NCBI RefSeq assembly: GCF_000430645.1
Contig: NZ_AUMK01000005.1
Span: forward strand, 186,001 to 250,000
Direction of reading: 5' to 3'
DNA length: 64,000 nt
DNA from: Aquimarina latercula DSM 2041
GTDB lineage: Bacteria > Bacteroidota > Bacteroidia > Flavobacteriales > Flavobacteriaceae
The position numbers were made by a program, and so were the translations under genes. The notes beneath the pieces are model-generated. The model was not told the origin of the DNA. It saw only the letters and a list, made by a program, of their open reading frames with translations, and searched no databases. This document shows, one piece after another, positions 39,756-50,900 of the stretch. Positions within the stretch are counted from its first letter, which is position 1. Each line of letters opens with the position of its first letter.

Positions 39756-40454
39756 TTATAGTATTGCTTCATCTGCAAAGCTAAAATACTCCTTTTCTGT
39801 TATTATCAAATGGTCTAATAATTTAATATCTAAACTAAGTCCGGCTTGTTTTAGTTTTTGAGTTAATGATTTGTCAGACTGACTCGGGGTTAATGAGCCA
39901 CTCGGATGATTATGAGTTAATATTATCGAAGTTGCATTAAATTCTAACGCATATCTAAATACAATTCTAGGATCCACCAATGTACCGGTTTTTCCTCCTA
40001 CACTTATTTGTTTCTTTTGTAATACTTTATTCGAATTATTAAGATACAATACCCAAAACTCCTCATGTTCTAAATCTCCTATAAGAGGACTTAGTATATC
40101 AAAAACATCTTTACTTGTACTAATCTTGGGTATAACCGGAACAATTTCTTCCTTTCTTCTTCTCCCTAGTTCTAAACCTGCTACTATCGATATTGCCTTA
40201 GCTTCTCCTATTCCTTTAAAACTCATCAACTGTTTGATAGATAATTTTCCTAACGAATTAATTTGATGATCAACACTTGCCAAAATTCGTTTACTTAATG
40301 CTACAGCGCTTTCGTCACGGTTCCCAGAACCAATCAAAATTGCTATCAGCTCTGAATCAGTTAACGAATTCTTCCCTTTAACCAACAATTTCTCTCTTGG
40401 TCGATCATTTTCACTCCATTTCCTAATAGAAAATGACGAATTAAGCTCACTCAT
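39756..40454 (-). CDS. radC: RadC-family JAB-domain protein
   Basis: A 232-residue protein. The N-terminal helix-hairpin-helix-like part (about 1-100, with LMSFKGIGEAKAISIVAGLE) precedes the JAB/MPN domain with the metal motif LTHNHPSGSLTPSQSD (His-x-His plus Asp). Despite its name, a DNA repair role of RadC is not established; JAB domains are metallo-isopeptidases in other systems. It lies 8 bases upstream of the deacetylase-like gene and is probably cotranscribed with it. Confidence 0.92.
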   Translation of the reverse strand: MSELNSSFSIRKWSENDRPREKLLVKGKNSLTDSELIAILIGSGNRDESAVALSKRILASVDHQINSLGKLSIKQLMSFKGIGEAKAISIVAGLELGRRRKEEIVPVIPKISTSKDVFDILSPLIGDLEHEEFWVLYLNNSNKVLQKKQISVGGKTGTLVDPRIVFRYALEFNATSIILTHNHPSGSLTPSQSDKSLTQKLKQAGLSLDIKLLDHLIITEKEYFSFADEAIL

Positions 40455-40598
40455 ATAATTTTTTTATGCAGTTTTATTCCCTATAACTTTCAACCTATAA
40501 GTATAAACTATTTATCTCAAATACAAGATATTATTGCCTAAAAAATACAAATGAAAACGGAATATCTTGTCGATATTTAAATATTCATCATACATATA

Positions 40599-40630
40599 TT
40601 TGTTTGAAAATGAAAGTTTTACTATATTTG
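40599..40630 (+). promoter_or_regulatory. Predicted promoter upstream of the 148-residue exported protein
   Basis: TATATTTG (40623-40630) matches TAnnTTTG, and TTTG (40599-40602) stands 20 bases upstream. Both elements match consensus exactly. The leader to the ATG at 40683 is about 45 bases. Confidence 0.65.
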
Positions 40631-40682
40631 ACCACCCATAATCTAAAAACAAAGAATTTAACAACTTCAAATTAACCTATTT

Positions 40683-41129
40683 ATGAAGAACATTTTTACT
40701 TTCGTATTATTATTGGCTACTATTAGTTTTTATGGACAAGACAGAAAACGTATTAGCTTTCTAAATCTAGTAGGAAACCACATACAAGTACCAAGAGGAT
40801 GTCAAGCACAATCAGAATATGAACTACAGGCTTGTAATGGAACCTCTATTAAATGGGACTATTACAGTGATGATATGTTAACCGCAGTTTTTGATGCTAC
40901 TATAGACGCATTTGGAGCTGATAACACTTCCAAAACAGCAGTAACTTTTACTTCTTTTGGATCTCAACTAACAGGTTTCAAATTTAAATCAGGTACGACT
41001 TTTCAATATTTCTTAATGGGAAAAATTAAAGAGCAACCGTTAATGATTAATCTCGGAACACCTCAAGATATTTCTGCCAATGGAGATTTAGAAGGAATTC
41101 TAAAACTTGTTTTCGAGAAAGTAGGTTAA
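40683..41129 (+). CDS. Small exported protein of unknown function
   Basis: A 148-residue protein with a signal peptide (KNIFTFVLLLATISFYGQ). The mature part has two cysteines in CQAQSEYELQAC, possibly a disulphide, and a beta-rich C-terminus. No family was recognised. It has its own well-formed promoter and is followed by 125 bases with no clear terminator. Confidence 0.7.
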   Translation: MKNIFTFVLLLATISFYGQDRKRISFLNLVGNHIQVPRGCQAQSEYELQACNGTSIKWDYYSDDMLTAVFDATIDAFGADNTSKTAVTFTSFGSQLTGFKFKSGTTFQYFLMGKIKEQPLMINLGTPQDISANGDLEGILKLVFEKVG

Positions 41130-41254
41130 TACCAAATCTTTTTTATTTCATAAATATTGATTAAGAAGTTATTTAGCAATAGCTTAGTATTCTTATATAC
41201 TATTTTTAAAATAATTCTATTATTTTTGAGTAGTGAATACTAAACTACATTGAT

Positions 41255-41698
41255 ATGAAATCTCTTTTTGACGAAACTACGAAAAACGAAATAGAAGAAC
41301 GTATTCATAGGCTATCTAACACGAGTACTCCTTCTTGGGGTAAAATGGATATTTCTCAAATGTTTTATCATTGTCAGTTTCCTCTTAAAATAGCTCTTAA
41401 AAAGGAGTATCCATCAATGAAACCTAGCTTACTGGCTAAATTATTCTTTAAAAAATCTTTGTATAACGACAAACCTTGGAAAAGGAGTTTACCTACTCAT
41501 CCCAAATTAAAAGTTGTAGACGCTAAAGTTTTTGATCAGGAGAAAAAACATCTTGTAGCGCTTGTTAATGAATTCTCTGAAAAAAGAACCGTTTCAGAAT
41601 GGGATCCACATCCTATGTTCGGAAAATTCACAAAAGATCAATGGGGAAAAATGCAGTACAAGCATTTAGATCATCATTTACAACAATTTAACGTATAG
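41255..41698 (+). CDS. DUF1569/DinB-like protein
   Basis: A 147-residue cytoplasmic protein resembling the DUF1569 family, a four-helix DinB/YfiT-like fold that often binds metal through histidines. Visible are SWGKMDISQMFYHCQFPLKI near the N-terminus and HPMFGKFTKDQWGKMQYKHL with LDHHLQQFNV at the end, which supply His residues consistent with a metal site. Biochemical role unknown. It lies 3 bases before the PaiB-like gene. Confidence 0.82.
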   Translation: MKSLFDETTKNEIEERIHRLSNTSTPSWGKMDISQMFYHCQFPLKIALKKEYPSMKPSLLAKLFFKKSLYNDKPWKRSLPTHPKLKVVDAKVFDQEKKHLVALVNEFSEKRTVSEWDPHPMFGKFTKDQWGKMQYKHLDHHLQQFNV

Positions 41699-41701
41699 TC
41701 T

Positions 41702-42301
41702 GTGTATCCACCAAAACACCATCAAGACTATAATTTAGAAAACATCAAAAGCGTAGCGACTACCTACCCTTTTGCTACATTAGTCTCAGCTCAAGAAACA
41801 AAACCTTTTATTACACACGCTCCTCTTATATTTCATGGAGACAAACTGGTTGGCCATATTGACGCAAACAATCCTCATATAAGTTTACTAAAAGATAATT
41901 ATCCTATCACAACAGTTTTTCAGGGGCCTCAGACATATATCTCGCCATCTATATACACAACAAACCAATTGCCGACTTGGAATTATATAATTGCACATGC
42001 CACAGGAATTGTTAAAGAAATTAAAGATCCAGAATTAATAAAAAAATCAATGGTCATTATGACTGATTTTTTAGAAAACCCTGATCAAAATTTCAAACTA
42101 TCCATAGAGGATTCCAGAATGGATCGCTTAATTCCTTATATACATACTTTCGAAATTGAAGTACAAGACTGGGAAGGAAAATTTAAACTAAGCCAGGACA
42201 AAATACCTGAAGATATCGAAAATGCAAAACAGGAGTTGATTAAAAACAATCAAAAAAACGTTGCTGATTTTGTAAATGAATTATTTAAAAAGCATTTTTA
42301 G
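41702..42301 (+). CDS. FMN-binding negative transcriptional regulator (PaiB-like)
   Basis: A 199-residue protein of the PaiB family with a split-barrel flavin-binding fold. The GTG start gives YPPKHHQDYNLENIKSVATT. Typical stretches are HAPLIFHGDKLVGHIDANNP, QGPQTYISPSIY and LPTWNYIIAHATG. PaiB represses sporulation and protease genes in Bacillus, but flavobacterial members are uncharacterised. It is coupled to the DUF1569 gene and converges with mpl. Confidence 0.85.
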   Translation: MYPPKHHQDYNLENIKSVATTYPFATLVSAQETKPFITHAPLIFHGDKLVGHIDANNPHISLLKDNYPITTVFQGPQTYISPSIYTTNQLPTWNYIIAHATGIVKEIKDPELIKKSMVIMTDFLENPDQNFKLSIEDSRMDRLIPYIHTFEIEVQDWEGKFKLSQDKIPEDIENAKQELIKNNQKNVADFVNELFKKHF

Positions 42302-42302
42302 A

Positions 42303-43655
42303 TTACATCATTCCTTTTATCTCATCAAAATCTAACCCGCCATAATTACCACTGCTCATCAGTAACAAAGCAGCATTAGTAAAATCTTTTTGGTGCAAGT
42401 ATGCTTTAAACTCTTCGGGATTTGTATAAATAATAAGATCTTTTCTATTAAATGCTTTTGCTATTTGATCCGCTGATACTTCTTCCAGTTGTTTTATTTT
42501 TACTGCATTAGGCGAATAAAAAACTACAGCTTCATCTGCAAAATCCAGTGCACCTTCATATTCTTTTAAAAACTCTGCATTAAGACTACTATACGTATGC
42601 AACTCCAAACAAGCCACAACCTTTCTATCTTTATACTGTTCTTTAACCGCCTTAGTAGTTGCACTTACTTTAGATGGACTATGTGCAAAATCTTTATAAG
42701 CAACTGCAGTATCACTTTCTGCAATTTTTTCTAACCTTTTAGAAGCTCCCGTAAAAGAAGCTATGGCTTCAAAGAACTCATCCTCATCAACACCCATATG
42801 TTGACAAATCCATTTTGCACCAGCCAAATTACTCAGGTTATGAGCCCCAAAAACTTCTATAGGCATCTCTCCTTCTGGAGTTTGCAGAAGAGTCTCTCCA
42901 TTCTCCACCCTATATTCTGGAGTATTGTAAGCTATTTTTCGAATTTGGTTTTCAGAATTCTCCACTACTTTAACAACCTCTGGATCCTCAGAATTATAGT
43001 TTATACTTCCTCCACGAACTATACTATCCACAAAAATCTGAAACTGTTCTACGTAATTTTCGAATGTTGGAAATACATTAATATGATCCCAAGCAATACC
43101 ACTAAGCAATGCTATATTAGGTTTATATAGATGAAATTTGGGTCTTCGATCTATAGGCGAAGAAAGATATTCATCACCTTCCAAAACCATAAAATCATTT
43201 TCTTCAGTTAAATGAACCATCGTATCAAACCCTTCTAACTGGGCTCCAACCATATAATCTACTTCTTTATCGTGATAATGCAATACATGAAGAATCATAG
43301 AAGTAATCGTAGTCTTACCATGAGAACCTCCTATCACCACTCGTGTTTTACTCTTAGACTGTTCATACAGAAATTCTGGATATGAATATATTGTTAATCC
43401 TAACTCTTGCGCTTTACGCAACTCTGGATTGTCTTCTTTTGCATGCATTCCAAGGATGATCGCATCAATATTAGAAGTAATTTTTTCAGGATACCAACCG
43501 AAAGCTTGTGGCAATAGTCCAAATCTATCTAATCTAGATTTTGAAGGCTCAAAAATTACATCATCACTCCCTGTTACCTCATCTCCTTTTTGATGCAACG
43601 CCATAGCTAGATTGTGCATCGCACTACCTCCTATAGCAATAAAATGTACACGCAT
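42303..43655 (-). CDS. mpl: UDP-N-acetylmuramate:tripeptide ligase Mpl
   Basis: A 450-residue Mur-ligase-family enzyme that recycles cell-wall tripeptide by joining it to UDP-MurNAc. It starts RVHFIAIGGSAMHNLAMALH, has the ATP site GGSHGKTTITSM (about 109-120), the acidic EGDEYLSS, and the C-terminal-domain start KRLEKIAESD. Its length and IGGSAMHNLA fit Mpl better than MurC. Mpl and MurC are close relatives, so this assignment is strong but not absolute. Confidence 0.88.
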   Translation of the reverse strand: MRVHFIAIGGSAMHNLAMALHQKGDEVTGSDDVIFEPSKSRLDRFGLLPQAFGWYPEKITSNIDAIILGMHAKEDNPELRKAQELGLTIYSYPEFLYEQSKSKTRVVIGGSHGKTTITSMILHVLHYHDKEVDYMVGAQLEGFDTMVHLTEENDFMVLEGDEYLSSPIDRRPKFHLYKPNIALLSGIAWDHINVFPTFENYVEQFQIFVDSIVRGGSINYNSEDPEVVKVVENSENQIRKIAYNTPEYRVENGETLLQTPEGEMPIEVFGAHNLSNLAGAKWICQHMGVDEDEFFEAIASFTGASKRLEKIAESDTAVAYKDFAHSPSKVSATTKAVKEQYKDRKVVACLELHTYSSLNAEFLKEYEGALDFADEAVVFYSPNAVKIKQLEEVSADQIAKAFNRKDLIIYTNPEEFKAYLHQKDFTNAALLLMSSGNYGGLDFDEIKGMM

Positions 43656-43774
43656 AATTATATTCTTAATTCAAAAAAGTAAAGATACAATCTACATTTA
43701 ATTATAAAAGAAAGTAAAACCTAAAATAAGTAAAAGGTTTTGTTCGTATTTATAAACGATCATAAATGAATAGA

Positions 43775-44473
43775 TTATTGAGTAGCAATTAATGGTCGTG
43801 TCTTCTCATTTGGAGATTTCAGAAGTTCACGAAGCGTTAAAACATCTAATATTCCATCTGGATACAATTGATTTTTTAATTCAAAATCCTTTAATGCAGT
43901 TTGTGTTTCAATTTTAAAATTCCCATCAACCGCTATAACATATCCATCTATAGTAAGTTGTTTTTGCAACTCATATACGAAAGGTCCTCGGTCTCCAATT
44001 TGTAGTGTTTTCTGTAAAATTACCTTTTCGAAAACATTATAAAACTCATCTTTTTGTTTTTGTTTCGAAAGATCTTCGCTAGACCGTTGATTATTCTCTA
44101 GTAATCGAATCTCTTCATTAGATAATCCTTTAGATTTATATGCCGTAGATTGAAGCAAAATAGCTTCATAATACTTCACTTTCCCTATTTTTTTTTGGTA
44201 CTCATTTACAGCATATTGAGTCGCGGCATTGTCTTTTTTTGGATTTCTAACATCTATACGGTTTGTAGACCATTGGGATACAACAAATCCATTTAACATC
44301 TCAATTGCTTCATAATAATCCATCACAACATTTTGATCATAATAGGAATTATCCACGGTATCTTTGGATACATAATTCACATTTTTAGGATGAAATCTTT
44401 GGTATTTGTGATACTGATTATACCCCATAACTAATGTTATAATAACTAATAGAAAAATAATAATACCCTTCAT
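43775..44473 (-). CDS. Membrane-anchored peptidoglycan-binding-domain protein
   Basis: A 232-residue protein with an N-terminal membrane anchor (GIIIFLLVIITLVMGYNQYH). A middle region without a recognised domain (about 40-150) is followed by a PG_binding_1 domain (about 158-215, GDRGPFVYELQKQLTIDGY and VDGNFKIETQTALKDF). No catalytic domain is visible, so it may tether another factor to the cell wall. It is oriented with mpl, 119 bases upstream, but no shared promoter is evident. Confidence 0.8.
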   Translation of the reverse strand: MKGIIIFLLVIITLVMGYNQYHKYQRFHPKNVNYVSKDTVDNSYYDQNVVMDYYEAIEMLNGFVVSQWSTNRIDVRNPKKDNAATQYAVNEYQKKIGKVKYYEAILLQSTAYKSKGLSNEEIRLLENNQRSSEDLSKQKQKDEFYNVFEKVILQKTLQIGDRGPFVYELQKQLTIDGYVIAVDGNFKIETQTALKDFELKNQLYPDGILDVLTLRELLKSPNEKTRPLIATQ

Positions 44474-44956
44474 AATTTAAAATTTGGTTTATAGTAAAAA
44501 TATAAATGATCATCTGCTTTATATAAGCACAGTGAGTATAGTTGGCTCGAAACGGATACGAACCTTTTTTTTGGGGAAAAATCAACTTTTATTATTACTT
44601 ATAAATATAGTCATAAAAACAGAAACTATTAAGTCTACGACCCTCAATTATTTCAGAATGTACTGTATGGAGTATTAACACCAACAGCTAAAATCAAAAA
44701 TAAAATGTGACTAATAGGCATACTTTCAAATTAAATCTAGGTCTATTTCCTGAACATAAATCACTAAAATCACCACTTAATAGAGCTCTAAATACTCATT
44801 CAATTAAATACTACACTAATCAAAACAAGCTTTTCCCTAATTTATCGTTGCAATTATGTAGCTTTATATAGTTATTTACTATTTACAAATCTTTATCTAA
44901 AATATGTGGTATAAGACTTGTACTATTGTTTTAACAAACACAAAAAAACCAAACAG
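44474..44956. other. 483-base non-coding region between divergent genes
   Basis: AT-rich, with no open frame of credible coding character. Bases 44543-44564 read on the minus strand resemble the T-arm and acceptor end of a tRNA, but the rest of a cloverleaf is absent. Promoters for the divergent peptidoglycan-binding and macroglobulin genes must lie here; no clean TAnnTTTG pair was identified. Confidence 0.4.
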
Positions 44957-47900
44957 ATGAAAAAACACATCATTCTTGTTTTCATACTCTTTATTACAAA
45001 CCTAAATTATATGATGGCTCAGAACGACTATAATTATCAAGACGATTGGAAAAAAGTAGAAGAGTTTGACCAACAAGGTCTTCCTAAATCCGCTCTAGAA
45101 ATTATAGAAACGATCCATAGTAAGGCAAAAAAAGCAAACAACACAAATCAAATCACTAAAGCTTTGATTTACAAAGCTAAATACAATTTAGTTTTAGAAG
45201 AAAATGCTCAGCTAAATATCATTAAGGAATTTAAAAGTGAAATTTCTAACAGTAAATTCCCTAGCAGAAATATCTTAGAAAGTATTTTAGCCAATTTATA
45301 TTGGCAATATTTCCAAGAACATAGATGGCAATTTTATGATCGTACTAAAACTTCTGAAAAAGTAGATAAAGAAGATTTCAGAACATGGGATTTAGAAACG
45401 TTATTTGCAGAAATCCATCTGTATTATCAGAAATCACTAGAAAATGGCTTATTAGCTCAACAGACAGATCTAATAAGATTCAATGACATTTTATCAGAGT
45501 CTACAGGTTCTAAAATATATCGACCTACACTTTTTGATTTTCTATCGCATAATGCTTTAGCTTTTTATAAAACTTCAGAAACAAGCATTACTAAACCAGC
45601 ATATGCTTTTGAAATCGACTCCCCTGATTACTTAAAAGATCACGAACCTTTTTCTATAATCAAACTTAACACTAAGGATTCTTTATCCTTACAGTTCCAT
45701 GCTTTAAAAATATACCAAAGCCTTATCAATTTTCATAAGAGAGATAAGGAACCTGATGCATTAATCGAAGTAAACATTGAACGTTTAAAATTCATTCATG
45801 ATAATGCTGTGTTTAATGATAAACAAGAACTTTTACTAGCTACCTTACTTTCAGAAAAAGAAAAACATAAAAACAGCCCATCCTCCACCCTATACGACTA
45901 TGAAATAGTTACTCTTTATCAGACACAAGCCGCTACTTATATTCCTGCAGAGAATGAAACTCATCGTTGGGCACTTAAAAAAGCCTTGGAAGTTTGTGAA
46001 GCAGCTATTTCGCAATATCCTAAATCCAGAGGAGCTATTAATTGTGCATATCAAAAAGAACAAATTCTTGATGCGCAAGTTAATTCTATAAAGTTAGAAA
46101 GTTACATCCCAATTAACAAACCATCTAGGCTTCTAGTAAACTATAAAAACCTTGAACTTCTATATTTTAAAGTATTAAAAGCAAATCAAAATCAAATACA
46201 ATCTTTACAGAAAATATATGAGCCAAAAAAGAAAGTAGCATTTCTAAACAAATTATCAGAAGTTCATTCATGGGAATCAAAATTTATTGACAAAAAAGAT
46301 TACCAAAACCATAACATGGAAATTGCCGTTCCTTCATTAGGGCAAGGATCATATATTATTGTTGGATCAATTACCAAAGATTTAAGCGCAGATCATACAT
46401 TCACTTTTGGAGATTTACAAGTTACTAACCTGACTCTTTTAGAAAACAAAACAACAAAAGAAACTAAGTTTCAGGTTATTGATAGAAATAATGGAATACC
46501 AATACCTAATGCCTCGATTAAACTCTTTGCAGATAGTAGAAGAAATAGTTTAAATAAAACGCTAACAACTAACGAAAAAGGAGAAGCGTTCTTTTCTCAA
46601 GAAGGTTATTACTACAATGTATTAGCAACTGTTACTAAGGGTACAGATAAAGCAAATTTTAAAGGAATATATCTTAATCAATATGGTGGTGATAGTCAAC
46701 CAGATAATAGCACCAGATATTCTACTTTTCTTTTTACAGACCGAAGTATTTACAGACCTGGACAAACCGTATATTTCAAAGGGATTATGATGGCTACCAA
46801 AGGAAAAGAAGATCCTAAAGTAGTAGCTAATAGACCAACCTTTGCAAAACTTATTGATGTAAATGGGCAAGAAATTAAACTACTAAAATTCACTACCAAT
46901 GAATATGGATCATTTGCTGGAGAATTTATTCTACCTTTTTCTGGGTTAACAGGTAATTATACAATCCAAACAGATAATTACAATAGCACCTATATTTCTG
47001 TAGAAGAATACAAGCGCCCTAAATTCGAAACAAATTTTAATCCAGTTACAGAAACCTATAGAGTTAATGATAATATTAAACTCACAGCAACTGCTACTGC
47101 CTATGCCGGTAGCAATATTACAGACGCTAAAGTAGTATACCGAGTATATAGACAAATACAGTATCCTCGTTGGTGTTATTGGTATCCTAGAAACAGTGAA
47201 GAACAAGAAATCACACACGGTGAGACCACGACCAATGATATAGGAGAATACAACATTACATTCGCTGCTTTCCCAGATAAAAGTGTTTCAAAAGATAATC
47301 AACCTACTTTTACTTATAAAATAATAGCGGATGTTACAGATATTAATGGAGAAACCAGAAGCACTACAACCTATGTAAACGTGGGATATCATGCATTAAC
47401 AGCATCTATTAATATTGATTCCGAAATTGATAAAACCAAAAAAGGCAATATCCTAAATATTACTACTCAAAATCTGAACAATGAATTTATAGCAAATACA
47501 GGAAGTCTTAAAATTTACAGACTACAAGCTCCTGAATGCCCTTTACGAGTTCGCCCTTGGAAAGCTCCTGATTACAGTAATATGAGTAAAGAAGAATTCA
47601 AGAAATTATTCCCGCATGATGCTTATAAAAACGAAGATGATTATAGGAATTGGGAAAAAGGAAATCTTGTTTTAGAAAGAACGTATGACACTAAGGAAAC
47701 TAAAGAAAATGCAAAAGGAACTAAGGACATATTACTAAAAACTATTAAGAAATGGCAAACTGGTAAGTATGTAATTGAACTTTTAACTAAAGATCGATTT
47801 GGACAAGAAGTAAAGGATATTAAATATATTAATATCTATGACCAATCTGATAAAACTATAGCCGACAATAAACTGTTTGAAATTACTACGGACAAAGGTG

Positions 47901-50900
47901 AATACGCAATTGGAGATGAAGTTATACTAAAACTAAGTTCTGCCTCAGAAGATATTACAGTCACTTTAGATATTGAGAAAAATCAAAAGGTAATTGAAAC
48001 TAAACTGATTAAATTATCTAACAATAGTAAGACTATCAAAATACCCGTAAATAAAGAAGATCTAGGTGGTTTTGCCGTTACATATAGTTTTGCAAATTAT
48101 AATGCATATCAAAGTGGTACTATACCGATTGCAGTTCCGTATGAACCGACAGCGCTTACTATAGAAACTAACACCTTTAGAGATAAGTTACAACCAGGAC
48201 AACAAGAAACTTGGAGTTTTACTGTAAAAGGACCTAAAGGAGATAAAGTAACTGCAGAGCTACTAGCCAGTATGTATGATGCTTCTTTAGATCAATTTAA
48301 GCCGCATCAATGGTATTTTAATCCTATCAATCGACCTATTTACTATTCGTACTCACAACGAAATGCAACCAAAAGTTTTGCTAAAGGGAATTTTAATATC
48401 TATGATCAACAACTATGGATCGCCAGTTTCCAACACCAGGGGTATGATCAACTAAATTGGTTTGGATTATATTTTGGAAATTCATACAATTACCGAATGG
48501 ACTCTTTCGCCTCTGGTGTAAGAGGTAAAAAAAGCAGAAAATTAGCTTCTGCTCCCATGGCATCTATGGAAATGGCCGCGGATGATGCAGAACTAGAAGA
48601 AGTTGCTGTAGTTGCCAATGAGTCTCAGATTGAACAAAAATCTCTTAACGCACTTACCGATAAAATAACAGATTCCTTGAAAGGAGTTTATGGAGCAAAA
48701 GAACCATCCCTAGAAGGAGTTAAGATTCGTGAAAATCTTCAGGAAACCGCATTTTTCTTTCCGAAGTTAACTACGGATGCAGAAGGTAACATAAGTTTTA
48801 ATTTTACTGCTCCAGAGGCATTGACTAAATGGAAAGTGCAACTATTGGCACATACTAAAAAGCTAAATGCTGGAACACAACTATTAGAAACTATTACCCA
48901 AAAAGAACTAATGATTTTACCAAATCCTCCAAGATTTCTTAAAGAAGGTGATAAGATTATTCTGAGTTCTAAAGTTTCTAATATTTCTTCTAAAGATCTT
49001 AGTGGAGTTATCGAGTTACAATTAACAGATGCTTTGACCGGTAAATCAATTGATACCGATTTACAGAACACTAGTATTCGCAAAGATTTTTCTGTAAAAG
49101 CAGCTGGAAATACTAATGTATCGTGGGAACTTTCGATTCCCTCTACTGTACAAACGGTACAATATAAAATTATAGCAAAAGCTGGTGAGTTTTCTGATGG
49201 AGAACAGAATGTATTACCTGTGTTATCAAACCGAATGCTGGTTACAGAAACATTACCTATGTGGATCCGTTCTAATCAGACCAAGACATTTACATTAGAT
49301 AAATTAAAAGACAACACATCTTCTACATTAAAAAATCATAAGCTCACATTAGAGATGACATCTAATCCAGCTTGGTATGCTGTGCAAGCACTACCCTACT
49401 TAATGGAGTATCCATACGAATGTGCAGAACAAACATTCTCTAGATATTATGCAAATTCTTTAGCAAGTCATATTGCTAATTCTAACCCAAGAATTCAGGA
49501 AGTATTCAATCAGTGGAAAAACACGGATGCTTTACTTAGCAATCTAGAGAAAAATCAAGAATTAAAATCGCTAATCATACAAGAGACACCTTGGTTAAGA
49601 GATGCACAAAGTGAAACAGAACAAAAGAAACGCATTGCATTACTTTTCGATCTTAATAAGATGAATAATGAATTGCAAAGTGCTATTAACAAACTACAGC
49701 AAATGCAGTATGGTTCTGGAGCTTTCCCTTGGTTTAAAGAAGGAAGAGAAAATCGTTATATCACTCAGCACATAGCTTCAGGTTTTGGACATCTTAAAAA
49801 ACTAGGTGTTACAAAATATGACAACAAAACTCAGAATATGCTTCAAAAAGCAGTTCGTTATCTAGATAAAGAATTTATAAAAGAATATGAAGAGCTTAAA
49901 AGATATTGTAAGCGCAACAAGATAGATATTAATGAAGACCATCTTAGTTACACGCAAATGCATTATCTATATATGCGTAGCTTCTTTACAGATATTAAAA
50001 GAGCAAATAATACTAATGAAGCTTGGGATTATTATTTAGGACAATCCAAAAAATATTGGTTAAAAAGAGGTTTATATCCACAAGGCTTATTGGCTTTAAT
50101 ATTACACCGAAATAACGACACCAATACTGCCACTAAAATCATTAGATCATTACACGAAAAAAGCATCACTAGCGAAGAACTAGGAATGTACTGGAAATCT
50201 AATACTGCTAGTTGGTATTGGTATCAGGCTCCTATAGAAACACAAGCCTTGATGATTGAAGTTTTTGCAGAAATCGAACAAGAACCCAAAAAGACTGAAA
50301 TTGTAGACAATCTTAAAGTTTGGTTACTTAAAAACAAACAAACTAATCAATGGAAAACTACCAAAGCTACTACAGAGGCAGTGTATGCATTATTATTACA
50401 AGGTAGCGACTGGTTATCTGTAACTGATATGGTAGAAATCGTATTAGGAAATCAAAAAATTGATCCTAGTACCATGGAAGATGTAAAAGTAGAAGCAGGA
50501 ACAGGATATTTCAAAACATCCTGGAATGGGAATCAGATACAGAAAGATATGGCAACTGCCAAAATCACCAAAAAAGGAAAAGGGATCGCTTGGGGAGCAT
50601 TGTACTGGCAATATTTTGAAAATCTGGATAAAATTACCTCTGCAGAAACCCCTTTAAAGTTGAAGAAAAAATTATTCTTAAAAAAGAATACGGATACTGG
50701 TGAAGAGATTACAGAAATCACAGATAAGACACAATTAGAATTAGGGGATTTAGTTAGAGTTCGTATCGAGTTACGATCTGATCGCGCTATGGAATTTGTA
50801 CACATGAAAGATATGCGTGCTTCTGGATTGGAACCTATTAATGTTATCTCACGATACAAATACCAAGATGGATTAGGTTATTATGAAAGCACTAAAGATG

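Noticed and set aside
42798..43130. 110-codon plus-strand frame inside mpl
   Set aside because: It is antisense to conserved Mur-ligase sequence, with no recognisable product.
44543..44564. Minus-strand sequence resembling a tRNA T-arm and acceptor end
   Set aside because: Only four of five T-stem pairs form, the T-loop deviates from TTCRA, and no anticodon or D-arm is found upstream. It is at most a remnant, so it is not called as a tRNA gene or attachment site.
47100..50860. Several open frames on the minus strand inside the macroglobulin gene
   Set aside because: They are fully contained in a strongly supported gene and show no family resemblance.
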